DNA from: an uncultured bacterium
Lineage (GTDB): Bacteria; Bacteroidota; Bacteroidia; Bacteroidales; Bacteroidaceae
NCBI GenBank assembly: GCA_905215655.1
Contig: CAJMQT010000047.1
Location: 1-14,569, forward strand
DNA: 14,569 bases
Direction of reading: 5' to 3'
Part shown: piece after piece, positions 1 through 6,701 of the stretch
Numbering within the stretch: position 1 is the stretch's first letter
Layout: each line of letters begins with the position of its first letter
Translations under genes and position numbers: made by a program
Notes under the pieces: model-generated
The model's input: only the letters and a program-made list of their open reading frames with translations
What the model was told of the DNA's origin: nothing
Database searches by the model: none

Positions 1-174
1 GTTCTCATGCACTTTTTCGGCTATAATCTTCCTTACCGCCTCCTTTACGACGTTGTCGTCAAGGTTGGTTTCATACTTGCTGAGCGCCTCTTCGTACTTG
101 CTCATCTTGGGGAAGTCGTGACGGTGGTCGTTGCCGCACGAACATTCGTGGTTGTGTCTGTTTTCTGTTGTCAT
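1..174 (-). CDS. deoC: Deoxyribose-phosphate aldolase, N-terminal 58 codons (partial)
   Basis: The minus strand reads an open frame from an ATG at 174-172 to the window edge, 58 codons. An in-frame TAG at 183-181 bounds it upstream, so the start is either this ATG or the one at 105-103 (Met24). From Met24 on, the sequence (SKYEEALSKYETNLDD, then VVKEAVRKIIAEKVHEN) resembles the N-terminal helix of Bacteroidales DeoC. DeoC cleaves 2-deoxyribose-5-phosphate to glyceraldehyde-3-phosphate and acetaldehyde in cytosolic deoxynucleoside catabolism. The gene follows the MazG-like gene on the same strand, as expected for this cluster. The first 23 residues are rich in His and Cys (HNHECSCGNDHRHDF) and could bind metal or be an annotation artefact. 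No catalytic residues fall in the window, so the name rests on the N-terminal match and on context. Confidence 0.72.
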   Translation of the reverse strand, partial: MTTENRHNHECSCGNDHRHDFPKMSKYEEALSKYETNLDDNVVKEAVRKIIAEKVHEN

Positions 175-204
175 AGCATTCTATTTTAAGTTAAGATTTA
201 AGAA

Positions 205-266
205 TTAAGAATTAAGAAAAAATGCTTTTGATATTAACCGACAATGCTATTTTTCTTAATTCTTAA
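205..266. repeat. AT-rich 17-bp inverted repeat between mazG-like gene and deoC
   Basis: Bases 205-221 (TTAAGAATTAAGAAAAA) and 250-266 are exact reverse complements separated by 28 bp. The arms are built from the same 7-mer (TTAATTC or its complement) that makes up the tandem repeat next to it. The structure sits 31-93 bp upstream of the deoC start. It could form a weak AT-only hairpin in the transcript or be a by-product of opposed copies of the microsatellite. It has no GC-rich stem, so I do not call it a terminator. Confidence 0.6.
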
Positions 267-366
267 CTCTTAATTCTTAATTAGTTAAACTCTTAATTCT
301 TAATTAGTTAAACTCTTAATTCTTAATTAGTTAAACTCTTAATTCTTAATTCTTAATTCTTAATTT
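264..366. repeat. 23-bp AT-rich tandem repeat, about 3.5 copies
   Basis: A unit of TAAACTCTTAATTC followed by TTAATTAGT repeats at 286-308 and 309-331 without mismatch. It is preceded by a 22-bp version at 264-285 and followed by a partial copy from 332 that runs into a pure (TTAATTC)n tract to about 366. The array fills the gap between the MazG-like gene and deoC and overlaps the 3' end of the former: the stop codon and the last few residues (KLRIKN) are encoded by repeat sequence. Such tracts usually vary in copy number by slippage. Confidence 0.88.
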
Positions 367-690
367 TTCATTATTTATGTGTCTCGTCTTGTCTCGTTGC
401 GTCTTCTTTTCGATACTCTTTTTCAGCGCCTCCGTGAGGTCCGTTCCCGTCTGGTTGGCGATGCAGATGAGCACCCAAAGCACGTCGGCTATCTCTTCCG
501 CCGGGTCGGTAGGCTCACCCTTTTTGAAGCTCTGATCGCCGTATTTGCGGGCGATGACACGTGCCAGTTCGCCCACCTCTTCCGTCAGACACGCCATGTT
601 GGTCAGTTCGGAGAAGTAACGCACGCCGTATTGCCTTATCCATTGGTCTACAACGTGTTGCGCCTCTCTTAGTGTTATGTCGTCGTTCAT
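346..690 (-). CDS. MazG-like nucleotide pyrophosphohydrolase
   Basis: A 114-residue all-helical protein of the MazG/all-alpha NTP pyrophosphohydrolase superfamily, which hydrolyses (d)NTPs to NMP and pyrophosphate and is thought to clean the nucleotide pool. The two metal-binding motifs are visible: EExxE at residues 37-41 (TEEVGELARV) and ExxD at 66-69 (EEIADVLW). The length is right for the single-domain members; full E. coli MazG has two such domains. The protein ends in a tail made from the AT repeat (KLRIKN), probably not structural. It lies 110 bp downstream of dtd on the same strand. Substrate preference cannot be read from the sequence, so I give no gene symbol. Confidence 0.9.
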   Translation of the reverse strand: MNDDITLREAQHVVDQWIRQYGVRYFSELTNMACLTEEVGELARVIARKYGDQSFKKGEPTDPAEEIADVLWVLICIANQTGTDLTEALKKSIEKKTQRDKTRHINNEKLRIKN

Positions 691-767
691 CTGTAATGAT
701 TTTTTAATACTTAACTCTTAATTGTCTTGACGCCGAACTACGTTTCTTAACCTTTTCTCGTCATACA

Positions 768-797
768 CTCCCCCTCGGGGGAGCCGGTGGGGGGCTT
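768..797 (-). repeat. GC-rich palindromic intergenic repeat, copy 1
   Basis: A 16-bp palindrome, CTCCCCCTCGGGGGAG, at 768-783 is followed by a G-rich arm ending GGGGGGCT at 797. On the minus strand this reads GCCCCCC first and then the palindrome, starting 4 nt after the dtd stop codon. It is a diverged member of the family found also at 3147, 3471, 10397, 13688 and 13857. It may act as a hairpin at the 3' end of the dtd transcript, but no U-tract follows. Confidence 0.75.
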
Positions 798-800
798 TTC

Positions 801-1253
801 CTATTCCTTATTCCTCGTGTCCATGCAGATTGTCACCGGACCGTCGTTGACGAGCATAACTTTCATGTCAGCCCCGAACTCGCCCGTGCCCACATTAAGC
901 CCCGTCGCGGCTCTTAAACGCTCACAGAACGCATTATAAAGCGGAATGGAGACCTCGTGGCGGGCGGCATGGATCCATGACGGACGGTTGCCCTTCTTGT
1001 ATGATGCGAGCAACGTAAACTGGCTCACGACGAGCAGTTCGCCGCCGATGTCGGTTATGGAGAGGTTCATCACGCCCTCCGCATCGTCGAAAACGCGCAG
1101 CGCGGCGACCTTTTTCACCAGCCAGTCGACGTCTTCCAAGGTGTCGCCTTCCGCCACTCCGAGGAGCACCAAAAAGCCTTTTCCGATGGAAGATTTGACC
1201 TCTCCGCCGATGGTTACCGACGCGCTGCTGACGCGCTGAATGACTACTTTCAT
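801..1253 (-). CDS. dtd: D-aminoacyl-tRNA deacylase
   Basis: A 150-residue protein, full length for DTD. The enzyme hydrolyses D-amino acids (and glycine) mischarged on tRNA, a cytosolic translation quality-control step carried out by a homodimer. Both active-site motifs are present: SQFTL at 77-81 and the GPVTI cross-subunit motif at 138-142, within FGADMKVMLVNDGPVTI. The N-terminus MKVVIQRVSSASV is also typical. The segment NRPSWIHAARHE replaces the more usual N-P-S-F version, a mild variation. Only 34 bp separate it from uvrC upstream on the same strand, so the two are probably co-transcribed. Confidence 0.97.
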   Translation of the reverse strand: MKVVIQRVSSASVTIGGEVKSSIGKGFLVLLGVAEGDTLEDVDWLVKKVAALRVFDDAEGVMNLSITDIGGELLVVSQFTLLASYKKGNRPSWIHAARHEVSIPLYNAFCERLRAATGLNVGTGEFGADMKVMLVNDGPVTICMDTRNKE

Positions 1254-1287
1254 CTGTTTTTATGCGTAAAGTTAAGGGATAATCGGC

Positions 1288-3132
1288 TTACTGCAAAATA
1301 TTTTCGTCTTTTTTGTGAAAATAATCGTGGACGATGACGCCTTTGGATGCGCCAAGCGACGCTGTAAGTTCCTTTAAATCAGCCTCTTTGATGCGCTTTA
1401 CCGACTTGAATGTCTTTAAGAGGACAGCCTTTGTCTTGGGACCTATGCCACGGATGTCGTCAAGCTCCGAGTGCAGCTGATGCTTGCTGCGCTTGTCGCG
1501 GTGGAAGGTTATGGCGAAGCGATGGACCTCGTCCTGCATGTGCGTAAGCAGCCGGAACAGCTCGCTCCCGGTCTTCATTCCCACCACGACGGGCGGCTGT
1601 CCGTAGAGCAGTTCGTTGGTGCGGTGTCGGTTGTCTTTCGCCAGTCCCGCTATCGGAATGGACAGTCCGAGCTCGCCCTCCACGACTTCCCTGACGACAC
1701 TCATCTGTCCCTGTCCGCCGTCGGTTATGATAAGGTCGGGCAGGGGTTGACCTTCCTCCATCAGACGGGTATAGCGCCGGCGTACAACCTCCTGCATGGA
1801 GGCGTAATCGTCGGGTCCCACGACGGTCTTGATGTTGTATTTCCGGTAATCCTGCTTGCTGGGTTTCATCTTCTTGAACACCACGCAGGCGGCAACGGCG
1901 TCGGTTCCGCTGATGTTCGAGTTGTCGAACATCTCGATCTGATAAGGCATCTTCGGCAGTTTCAGAGCGTCCTGAATTTCCTTCATCAGGCGCACCGCCT
2001 TCTGCTCGGGATTGAGCTTTTCAGCCTGTTTTAGACGGTCGAAGCGGTACTGTTTGCCGTTCATTATGCTGAGGTCGAGCAGCGTCTTCTTGTCGCCACG
2101 CTGCGGAACGGTCAGCACGACGCCGTCAAGGGGCATTTCGAGTGCCGTCGGCACGATGATCTCGCGTGACGTGCTGCCCACCCGGTCGCGTATCTGCATA
2201 ATGCCGAGCACGAGGATTTCGTCTGCCGTCTCATGCAGTTTCTTCTTGAATTCAAAGGTTTGCGCCTGATTTATGCTGCCGTTCGTGACGTGAATGTAGT
2301 TGATGTAGGCAGTCTTTTCGTCGTCCGTTATCGAGAAAACGTCGACATTATTTATCGTATGGCTTACCACCTCGCTCTTTGAACAGAAGTTTTCGAGCAG
2401 CAGATACCTCTGTTTCAGCTCTTCCGCCTCTTCAAAACGCAGCTCTTCGGCAAGCTCCTGCATGCGTCGGAACAGCGTCCGCGACAGTTCGCGGGTGTTG
2501 CCTTTGAGTATCTCCCGCGCCTGACTGATGCACTCGCGGTAGTCTTCGGCGCTCTGTTTTCCTATACATGGCGCGCCGCAATTATGGATGTGATATTCCA
2601 GACAGGGCTTGTATTTGCCCTCTGCTATGCCCTCCCGGCTTATGGGAAAGTGGCATGTGCGGGGCTTGTAGAGCTTTTTTATAAGGTCGAGGACGGCATA
2701 CATGGAGCCGATATGGCTGAAAGGACCGAAATAAGAGCCCCATTTGCGGTTTATGGTACGTGTGTTGAAGATGCGCGGCAGGTATTCGTTGGTGACGCAG
2801 ATAGATGGGTATGTCTTGCCGTCTTTCAGCAGAATGTTGTATCGCGGCTGGTATTTCTTTATCAGACTGTTTTCCAACAGCAGCGCGTCTTCCTCGGTGT
2901 TGACAACGGTGTAAGTGATATTCTCGATCTTGCTTACAAGCACCTTGGTCTTGAAACGGTCCACCTCTTTATGAAAATAAGAAGATACGCGGTTTTTAAG
3001 GTTCTTCGCCTTGCCTACGTAAATCACCGTCCCGTCCTTGTCGTAGTACTGATAGCTGCCCGGTTTGGCGGGCATGTTGCTCACGATAGCCTTCAACCGC
3101 TCTAATCTCTTCTCATCTTCTGCTTTATTCAT
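1288..3132 (-). CDS. uvrC: UvrABC excision nuclease subunit C
   Basis: A 614-residue protein that makes the incisions 3' and 5' of a lesion in nucleotide excision repair, after recruitment by UvrB. The N-terminal GIY-YIG nuclease lies at about 22-100 (GSYQYYDKDGTVIYVGKA; R48 and E87 in the expected places). Cysteines 160, 177, 185 and 189 match the spacing of the Fe-S ligands known from E. coli UvrC. A UVR helical hairpin (UvrB contact) spans about 215-250. The RNase-H-like 5' nuclease follows with D403 (FDNSNISG), D471 (IITDGGQGQ) and H537 (DEVHRFA). Helix-hairpin-helix DNA-binding motifs end the protein (IRGIGPKTKAVLL, about 560-605). The His often found in FDxSH is Asn here. The start ATG at 3132 gives the normal length; 34 bp separate its stop from dtd. 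Confidence 0.98.
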   Translation of the reverse strand: MNKAEDEKRLERLKAIVSNMPAKPGSYQYYDKDGTVIYVGKAKNLKNRVSSYFHKEVDRFKTKVLVSKIENITYTVVNTEEDALLLENSLIKKYQPRYNILLKDGKTYPSICVTNEYLPRIFNTRTINRKWGSYFGPFSHIGSMYAVLDLIKKLYKPRTCHFPISREGIAEGKYKPCLEYHIHNCGAPCIGKQSAEDYRECISQAREILKGNTRELSRTLFRRMQELAEELRFEEAEELKQRYLLLENFCSKSEVVSHTINNVDVFSITDDEKTAYINYIHVTNGSINQAQTFEFKKKLHETADEILVLGIMQIRDRVGSTSREIIVPTALEMPLDGVVLTVPQRGDKKTLLDLSIMNGKQYRFDRLKQAEKLNPEQKAVRLMKEIQDALKLPKMPYQIEMFDNSNISGTDAVAACVVFKKMKPSKQDYRKYNIKTVVGPDDYASMQEVVRRRYTRLMEEGQPLPDLIITDGGQGQMSVVREVVEGELGLSIPIAGLAKDNRHRTNELLYGQPPVVVGMKTGSELFRLLTHMQDEVHRFAITFHRDKRSKHQLHSELDDIRGIGPKTKAVLLKTFKSVKRIKEADLKELTASLGASKGVIVHDYFHKKDENILQ

Positions 3133-3146
3133 AATCTAAAAGGCGT

Positions 3147-3175
3147 AGCCCCCTCCCGTCCTCCCCGAGGGGAGG
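3147..3175 (+). repeat. GC-rich palindromic intergenic repeat, copy 2
   Basis: AGCCCCCTCCCGT followed by CCTCCCCGAGGGGAGG, the best-preserved form of the family core. It begins 14 bp from the uvrC start codon with the GCCCCC end facing uvrC, so on the uvrC strand it lies in the 5' leader or promoter region. No promoter motif for uvrC was recognised in this gap. Confidence 0.85.
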
Positions 3176-3301
3176 TGCCCCGAATGGTTGTGTTCTTAAA
3201 CAAAAACTTTGGGTTAAGACGGTGGTTAGTTGCTATGTTACTGGTTTGCAGTTGCTTTGTTGTTTTTGTGCAAACCCTTTGTTTATACTATGTTTTTGCG
3301 A

Positions 3302-3317
3302 TGTTTCACGTGAAACG
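3302..3317. promoter_or_regulatory. parS: parS centromere-like site 1
   Basis: TGTTTCACGTGAAACG contains a perfect 14-bp palindrome (3303-3316). It matches the widely conserved chromosomal parS consensus (TGTTNCACGTGAAACA) at every position except the last base. ParB binds such sites and spreads from them in origin segregation. It lies in the 371-bp gap between uvrC and apt, and the same 16 bases recur at 4509-4524. Apart from parS, this gap (3133-3503) holds GC-rich repeats and an imperfect hairpin but no gene I can support. Confidence 0.9.
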
Positions 3318-3365
3318 TAATAGCCCCGTACCTTTCTTTTTGCGGAATAGGAACAGGGCTGTTAC
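3317..3365. other. Imperfect hairpin adjoining parS site 1
   Basis: Bases 3317-3329 and 3353-3365 can pair over 13 positions, 11 as Watson-Crick pairs and 2 as G-U wobbles. Three further pairs lie inside the stem after one mismatch (3331-3333 with 3349-3351). The arms are GTAATAGCCCCGT and ACAGGGCTGTTAC. The stem begins at the last base of parS. No U-tract follows on either strand, so it is not a standard terminator. It would lie in a transcript leading into uvrC on the minus strand, or in a transcript antisense to apt. Confidence 0.5.
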
Positions 3366-3431
3366 CTAATCTTTGTGCCTCTCTTCTACCTTTGTAGCCG
3401 AACCATAACTCTTAATTTCTTAATGATTTTT

Positions 3432-3500
3432 CTCCCTTTCCCGGGAGGGTTGGGAAATGACTTTTGGCTTCTCCTCCCCACGGGGAGGTCGGGAGGGGGC
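3432..3500 (-). repeat. GC-rich palindromic intergenic repeat, copy 3 (degenerate plus full unit)
   Basis: A degenerate unit, CTCCCTTTCCCGGGAGGG, begins at 3432, and a full unit spans 3471-3500 (CTCCTCCCCACGGGGAGG, then TCGGGAGGGGGC). On the minus strand the full unit starts 3 nt after the apt stop codon with GCCCCC first, so it would be transcribed in the apt 3' UTR. It is the reverse orientation of the unit at 3147. Confidence 0.8.
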
Positions 3501-3503
3501 TTG

Positions 3504-4034
3504 TTATACTTTTAACAGGCTTGTTATCTCCGTTCCCTCGTCGAAGCTGTCGCGTCCGTTGAGGTTCTCGTTGACAAGCTCTATGAGGAAGTTTACGTAG
3601 ATTTTCTTCGGATGAAACTTCTTTACGAGGTTGTAGGCAGCCTTCATCGTGCCGCCCGTGGCGAGCAAATCGTCGTGAAGCAGGAGGACGTCGTCTTCCG
3701 TAATCGAGTCCTTATGTATCTCGATGGTGTCCGTGCCGTACTCTTTTGTGTAGCTCTCCTGTACCGTCTCAGCGGGCAACTTGCCCGGTTTGCGGCATAA
3801 AACGACGCCGGCACCGAGTCTGATCGCCAGGGCAGACGACATCACGAAACCGCGGCTTTCGATACCTACGATTTTTGTGACGCCCTTGTCCTTGTACATC
3901 TCGTACAGCTCGTCGTTCATTATTTTAAGACATTCGGGGTTTTTAAACAATGTCGTTACATCGCGGAAGTTAATCCCTTTCTGCGGAAAATCGGGGATAC
4001 ATCTCAGATTTTCCAAAAGCTTTTTGTTGTTCAT
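3504..4034 (-). CDS. apt: Adenine phosphoribosyltransferase
   Basis: A 176-residue type I phosphoribosyltransferase, the normal length for Apt, which makes AMP from adenine and PRPP in cytosolic purine salvage. The PRPP-binding loop is at 116-129 (VLLLHDDLLATGGT). The N-terminal IPDFPQKGINFRDVT and the flexible-loop region RKPGKLPAETVQESY are typical Apt signatures. The gene stands alone in its gaps, 371 bp from uvrC and 499 bp from mnmG, each of which contains a parS site. Its upstream region carries an array of four palindromes (4186-4266). I could not find a clean TAnnTTTG promoter on the minus strand, although the 120 bp before the start are strongly AT-rich. The start ATG at 4034 is preceded by an A-rich stretch rather than a Shine-Dalgarno sequence, as usual in Bacteroidetes. 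Confidence 0.98.
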   Translation of the reverse strand: MNNKKLLENLRCIPDFPQKGINFRDVTTLFKNPECLKIMNDELYEMYKDKGVTKIVGIESRGFVMSSALAIRLGAGVVLCRKPGKLPAETVQESYTKEYGTDTIEIHKDSITEDDVLLLHDDLLATGGTMKAAYNLVKKFHPKKIYVNFLIELVNENLNGRDSFDEGTEITSLLKV

Positions 4035-4185
4035 CTTTCTTTTTCTTATTTATTATTATATGTATGTTTTAATTCGATTGTATATATCTTTCGTCTCGAT
4101 TATATGCTTGTTTTATTTCGCTTTGTCTTTTCTTTTCAGTCAATCTCTTTTCCGTCGTTTCATACTTTCACTTCCCCGTCTTTCC

Positions 4186-4266
4186 AAAAGCTTGCCTTTT
4201 ACCTTCCGAAAGACCGCCTTTCAGCGCGTAAAAGCTTGCCTTTTGGACGGTAAAAGACCGCCTTTT
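4186..4266 (-). repeat. Array of four 15-bp palindromes on a 22-bp period (array A)
   Basis: Four units of the form (A/G)AAAG-N5-CTTT(T/C) lie at 4186-4200 (AAAAGCTTGCCTTTT), 4208-4222 (GAAAGACCGCCTTTC), 4230-4244 (AAAAGCTTGCCTTTT) and 4252-4266 (AAAAGACCGCCTTTT), each exactly 22 bp after the last. The 7-bp spacers differ. Cores alternate between CTTGC and ACCGC. Read toward apt (minus strand), the array begins TTTGCAAAAGGCGGTCTTTT, the same start as the array at 10787. The rest of the 499-bp gap 4035-4533 holds an AT-rich apt leader, the parS site at 4509, and about 240 bp between array and parS in which I recognise nothing. Confidence 0.85.
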
Positions 4267-4508
4267 GCAAAGCCTTAAATATCAGCTTGTTGCAAGACGG
4301 GTTTTCGGATGTTTTTTCATCGACACATGGCGGCATGCCCGCGTCACGTCACGCTGCCTTCCGGAGGTGGCGGGATGGGGCGGTAACACATGCTTGCGCA
4401 TCGTTGATTTTCGCCGTTTTCATCCTGAACCAAACTTGTGGCTCGGTTTTGTATGTCGTTATATATCAGCCGTTTCCGGCGCTTGAATTTGATAATTTAT
4501 TTTCGATT

Positions 4509-4524
4509 TGTTTCACGTGAAACG
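4509..4524. promoter_or_regulatory. parS: parS centromere-like site 2
   Basis: TGTTTCACGTGAAACG, identical over 16 bases to the site at 3302 and carrying the same perfect 14-bp palindrome (4510-4523). It lies 10 bp beyond the mnmG stop codon. Two identical ParB sites 1.2 kb apart are strong evidence for a functional parS cluster and for closeness to the replication origin. Confidence 0.92.
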
Positions 4525-4533
4525 TATGTCGAC

Positions 4534-6405
4534 CTATCGTTTCAGAAGTATCAGCATAATGTTGATGTCGCTCGGTGAAACGCCGGGAATTCGGCTTGCC
4601 TGCGCCAAGGTCTCGGGGTCGATCTTCGCGAGCTTCTGACGTGCCTCGGTGGAGAGCTGCTGCATGTCAGGATAATTAAATTTGCCCTTTATTCGGATGT
4701 TTTCGAGACGGTGCATTTTCTCCGCCACCAATCTCTCGCGCTCGATGTAACCTTTGTATTTCATTTTTATCTCCGCCGCCTCGGCACACTCTTCCTTGCA
4801 GTCGGGCAGGGTGGCGAGCTTCTCGCACAGACCGGGCAGGATGTCGGAAAGATTTTCGAGCGTTATCTGCGGGCGCGCTATAAGGTCGGCAATCTTGCAC
4901 CCCTCGCGCAGAGCCGTCGTGCCCAGCGCTTCGAGAGCCGAGTTGATGTCTTTCGGTTTCACCGGAGTGGTGTTACAATAATTTATTATACCTTCCACCG
5001 CCTCTTTCTTCCGCATCCAGCGGTCGTATCTTTCGCGCGTCGCAAGTCCGAGCGAGTAGGCACGCTCTGTCAGTCGGGCATCGGCGTCGTCCTGCCGCAG
5101 CAGAATTCTGTATTCCGCCCGGCTGGTGAACATCCGGTAAGGTTCGTCAACGCCTTTCGTCACCAAATCGTCGATAAGGACGCCGATATACGACTCGTCG
5201 CGGTGCATGATGAACGGTTCGCCGCCCGTGCAATGCAGCGCGGCATTCACCCCGGCTACCAGTCCCTGACCGCCCGCCTCCTCATAGCCCGTCGTGCCGT
5301 TCACCTGTCCGGCAAGGAACAGCCCGCCTATGACTTTTGACTCTAATGAGTGGCGGAGCTGTGTCGGGTCGAAGAAATCATACTCGATGGCATATCCCGG
5401 GCGGTACACCCTGACGTCGCGCAGCGCCGGAATTTTTCTCAGCGCCGCTATCTGCACCTCCATCGGCATGCTTGACGAAAATCCGTTGAGATACATCTCG
5501 CACGTCGTTTCGCCTTCCGGTTCAAGAAAAAGAGGATGTTGCTGTTTGTCGGGAAAGGTCATCAGTTTCGTTTCTATCGAAGGACAGTAACGCGGACCGA
5601 TGCTCCGGATTTGTCCGTTGTAGAGCGGCGAGTCTGCTATTCCGTCCATCAGCGTGCGGTGGACGTCGGCGTTGGTGTAGCAAGTCCAGCACGGCAGCTG
5701 TTTCAGTTTGCGGCTCTTGCTCATAAAGGAGAAACGATGATGGTCGTTCTCGCCCTCCTGTATCTCCATGTCTTCAAAGTGTACGGAGCGTCGGTCGATG
5801 CGTACCGGCGTGCCCGTCTTCATGCGCTGCGACCGTATTCCGTGGCGTGTCAGGCTCTCGGTAAGCCCCTCCACCGCCGGCTCCGCTATGCGTCCGCCCG
5901 GCAGTTGGCGGCGTCCGATGTGCAGGAGTCCGTTGAGGAACGTGCCCGCCGTTATCACGACGCTCTTTGCACGCAGCTCCACGCCCCATACCGTTCTTAC
6001 CCCGACAGCCTCGTTTTGCTCCACGATAAGCTCCTCGGCTTGGTCCTGCCAGATGTCAAGATTGGGCGTGCTGTCGAGCCGTTCGCGCCATGTCCAGATG
6101 AATTTCTCGCGGTCACACTGCGCCCGGGGGCTCCATACGGCGGGTCCTTTCGAGCGGTTGAGCATGCGGAACTGTATCGCCGTGGCGTCCGTCACGAGTC
6201 CCATCTGTCCTCCGAGGGCGTCGATCTCTCTGACAATCTGTCCCTTTGCAATACCGCCTATCGCGGGGTTGCAACTCATCTGCGCGATTTTGTTCATGTC
6301 CATCGTCACAAGGCACGTCCGGGCGCCCATGTTAGCCGCCGCCGTTGCCGCCTCGCAGCCCGCATGGCCGCCGCCGATTACAATGACATCGTATTTAAGA
6401 AGCAT
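4534..6405 (-). CDS. mnmG: tRNA uridine-5-carboxymethylaminomethyl modification enzyme MnmG (GidA)
   Basis: A 623-residue flavoprotein that with MnmE installs the (carboxymethyl)aminomethyl group at C5 of the wobble uridine (U34) of certain tRNAs in the cytosol. The FAD-binding GGGHAG loop is at residues 11-16, followed by the family signatures CNPAIGGIAKGQIVREIDALGG (in part, from residue 45), FLNGLLHIG, EEAGGQGLVAGVNAA and TSRAEYRILLRQDDAD. The C-terminal helical domain is intact. I chose the ATG at 6405-6403 (MLLKYDVIVIGGG), which gives the family length; the frame stays open another 72 codons upstream, but that extension has no family resemblance and would overlap the promoter region. mnmG is often near the bacterial origin, which agrees with the parS sites. 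Confidence 0.97.
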   Translation of the reverse strand: MLLKYDVIVIGGGHAGCEAATAAANMGARTCLVTMDMNKIAQMSCNPAIGGIAKGQIVREIDALGGQMGLVTDATAIQFRMLNRSKGPAVWSPRAQCDREKFIWTWRERLDSTPNLDIWQDQAEELIVEQNEAVGVRTVWGVELRAKSVVITAGTFLNGLLHIGRRQLPGGRIAEPAVEGLTESLTRHGIRSQRMKTGTPVRIDRRSVHFEDMEIQEGENDHHRFSFMSKSRKLKQLPCWTCYTNADVHRTLMDGIADSPLYNGQIRSIGPRYCPSIETKLMTFPDKQQHPLFLEPEGETTCEMYLNGFSSSMPMEVQIAALRKIPALRDVRVYRPGYAIEYDFFDPTQLRHSLESKVIGGLFLAGQVNGTTGYEEAGGQGLVAGVNAALHCTGGEPFIMHRDESYIGVLIDDLVTKGVDEPYRMFTSRAEYRILLRQDDADARLTERAYSLGLATRERYDRWMRKKEAVEGIINYCNTTPVKPKDINSALEALGTTALREGCKIADLIARPQITLENLSDILPGLCEKLATLPDCKEECAEAAEIKMKYKGYIERERLVAEKMHRLENIRIKGKFNYPDMQQLSTEARQKLAKIDPETLAQASRIPGVSPSDINIMLILLKR

Positions 6406-6618
6406 AATGTTTTTGTAGTTTTTTGTTTTGGAATAAGGCTTTTTATGGTTTGGAGAGACAGGAAACCGTCGTTCCGTTTCGCTCCGCCGGGGAGTCGTGG
6501 AAAGCGCTTTGCCGGTCGTTCCGGAGCCTTCGTCATGCCGCTTGGGCGATGTCCTGACTCCTTTGACTGCCTTTAAGCACTTTAACTCCTGAAAATTCCG
6601 CCTATTCGTATTTTGTCG

Positions 6619-6626
6619 CAAAAGTA
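6619..6626 (-). promoter_or_regulatory. Possible mnmG promoter (-7 element)
   Basis: On the minus strand these bases read TACTTTTG, which fits the Bacteroidetes -7 consensus TAnnTTTG. No clear TTTG -33 element lies 19-21 bp upstream, so the assignment is weak. It would give mnmG a leader of about 200 nt (6406 to about 6612). The gap 6406-6819 is a divergent intergenic region: this element for mnmG on one side and the sdhC promoter at 6658 on the other. I recognise nothing in the mnmG leader. Confidence 0.4.
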
Positions 6627-6657
6627 AGAATTAAAATCGGATTTTTAATAAAAATAC

Positions 6658-6688
6658 TTTGATTAATCGTTAAAATAGAGTATATTTG
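6658..6688 (+). promoter_or_regulatory. sdhCAB promoter
   Basis: TTTG at 6658-6661, a 19-bp spacer, then TATATTTG at 6681-6688 match the Bacteroidetes primary-sigma consensus (TTTG, 19-21 bp, TAnnTTTG) exactly. Transcription would start near 6695, leaving a leader of about 125 nt before the sdhC ATG. It is the only good promoter upstream of the three-gene operon. Confidence 0.82.
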
Positions 6689-6701
6689 CATCCTCTATGA
6701 G

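Noticed and set aside
3175..3369. 64-codon plus-strand ORF between uvrC and apt
   Set aside because: It runs through a GC-rich repeat, parS and the hairpin, has no family resemblance, and its hydrophobicity comes from T-rich DNA.
3387..3394. TACCTTTG as a plus-strand promoter
   Set aside because: There is no -33 element at the right distance and no plus-strand gene downstream; it would only give antisense apt RNA.
4186..4266. CRISPR array
   Set aside because: The repeats are 15 bp with 7-bp spacers, too short for CRISPR, and no cas genes are present; the same applies to 10787-10867.
4265..4520. Two overlapping plus-strand ORFs (73 and 77 codons) between apt and mnmG
   Set aside because: They start in the palindrome array, the longer one ends across parS, and neither has a recognisable sequence or a promoter.
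4035..4533. Replication origin (oriC) in the mnmG-apt gap
   Set aside because: I found no DnaA boxes (TTATCCACA or near variants) and no AT-rich 13-mer set; parS implies proximity to the origin only.
5536..6576. 346-codon plus-strand ORF antisense to mnmG, and similar long ORFs opposite sdhA, sdhB, uvrC and the methyltransferase
   Set aside because: They are shadow frames of well-supported genes, with compositions typical of antisense translation.
6406..6621. 72-codon N-terminal extension of mnmG
   Set aside because: MLLKYDVIVIGGGHAG is the normal family start; the extension is Arg/Ser/Thr-rich without resemblance and begins within the likely promoter element.
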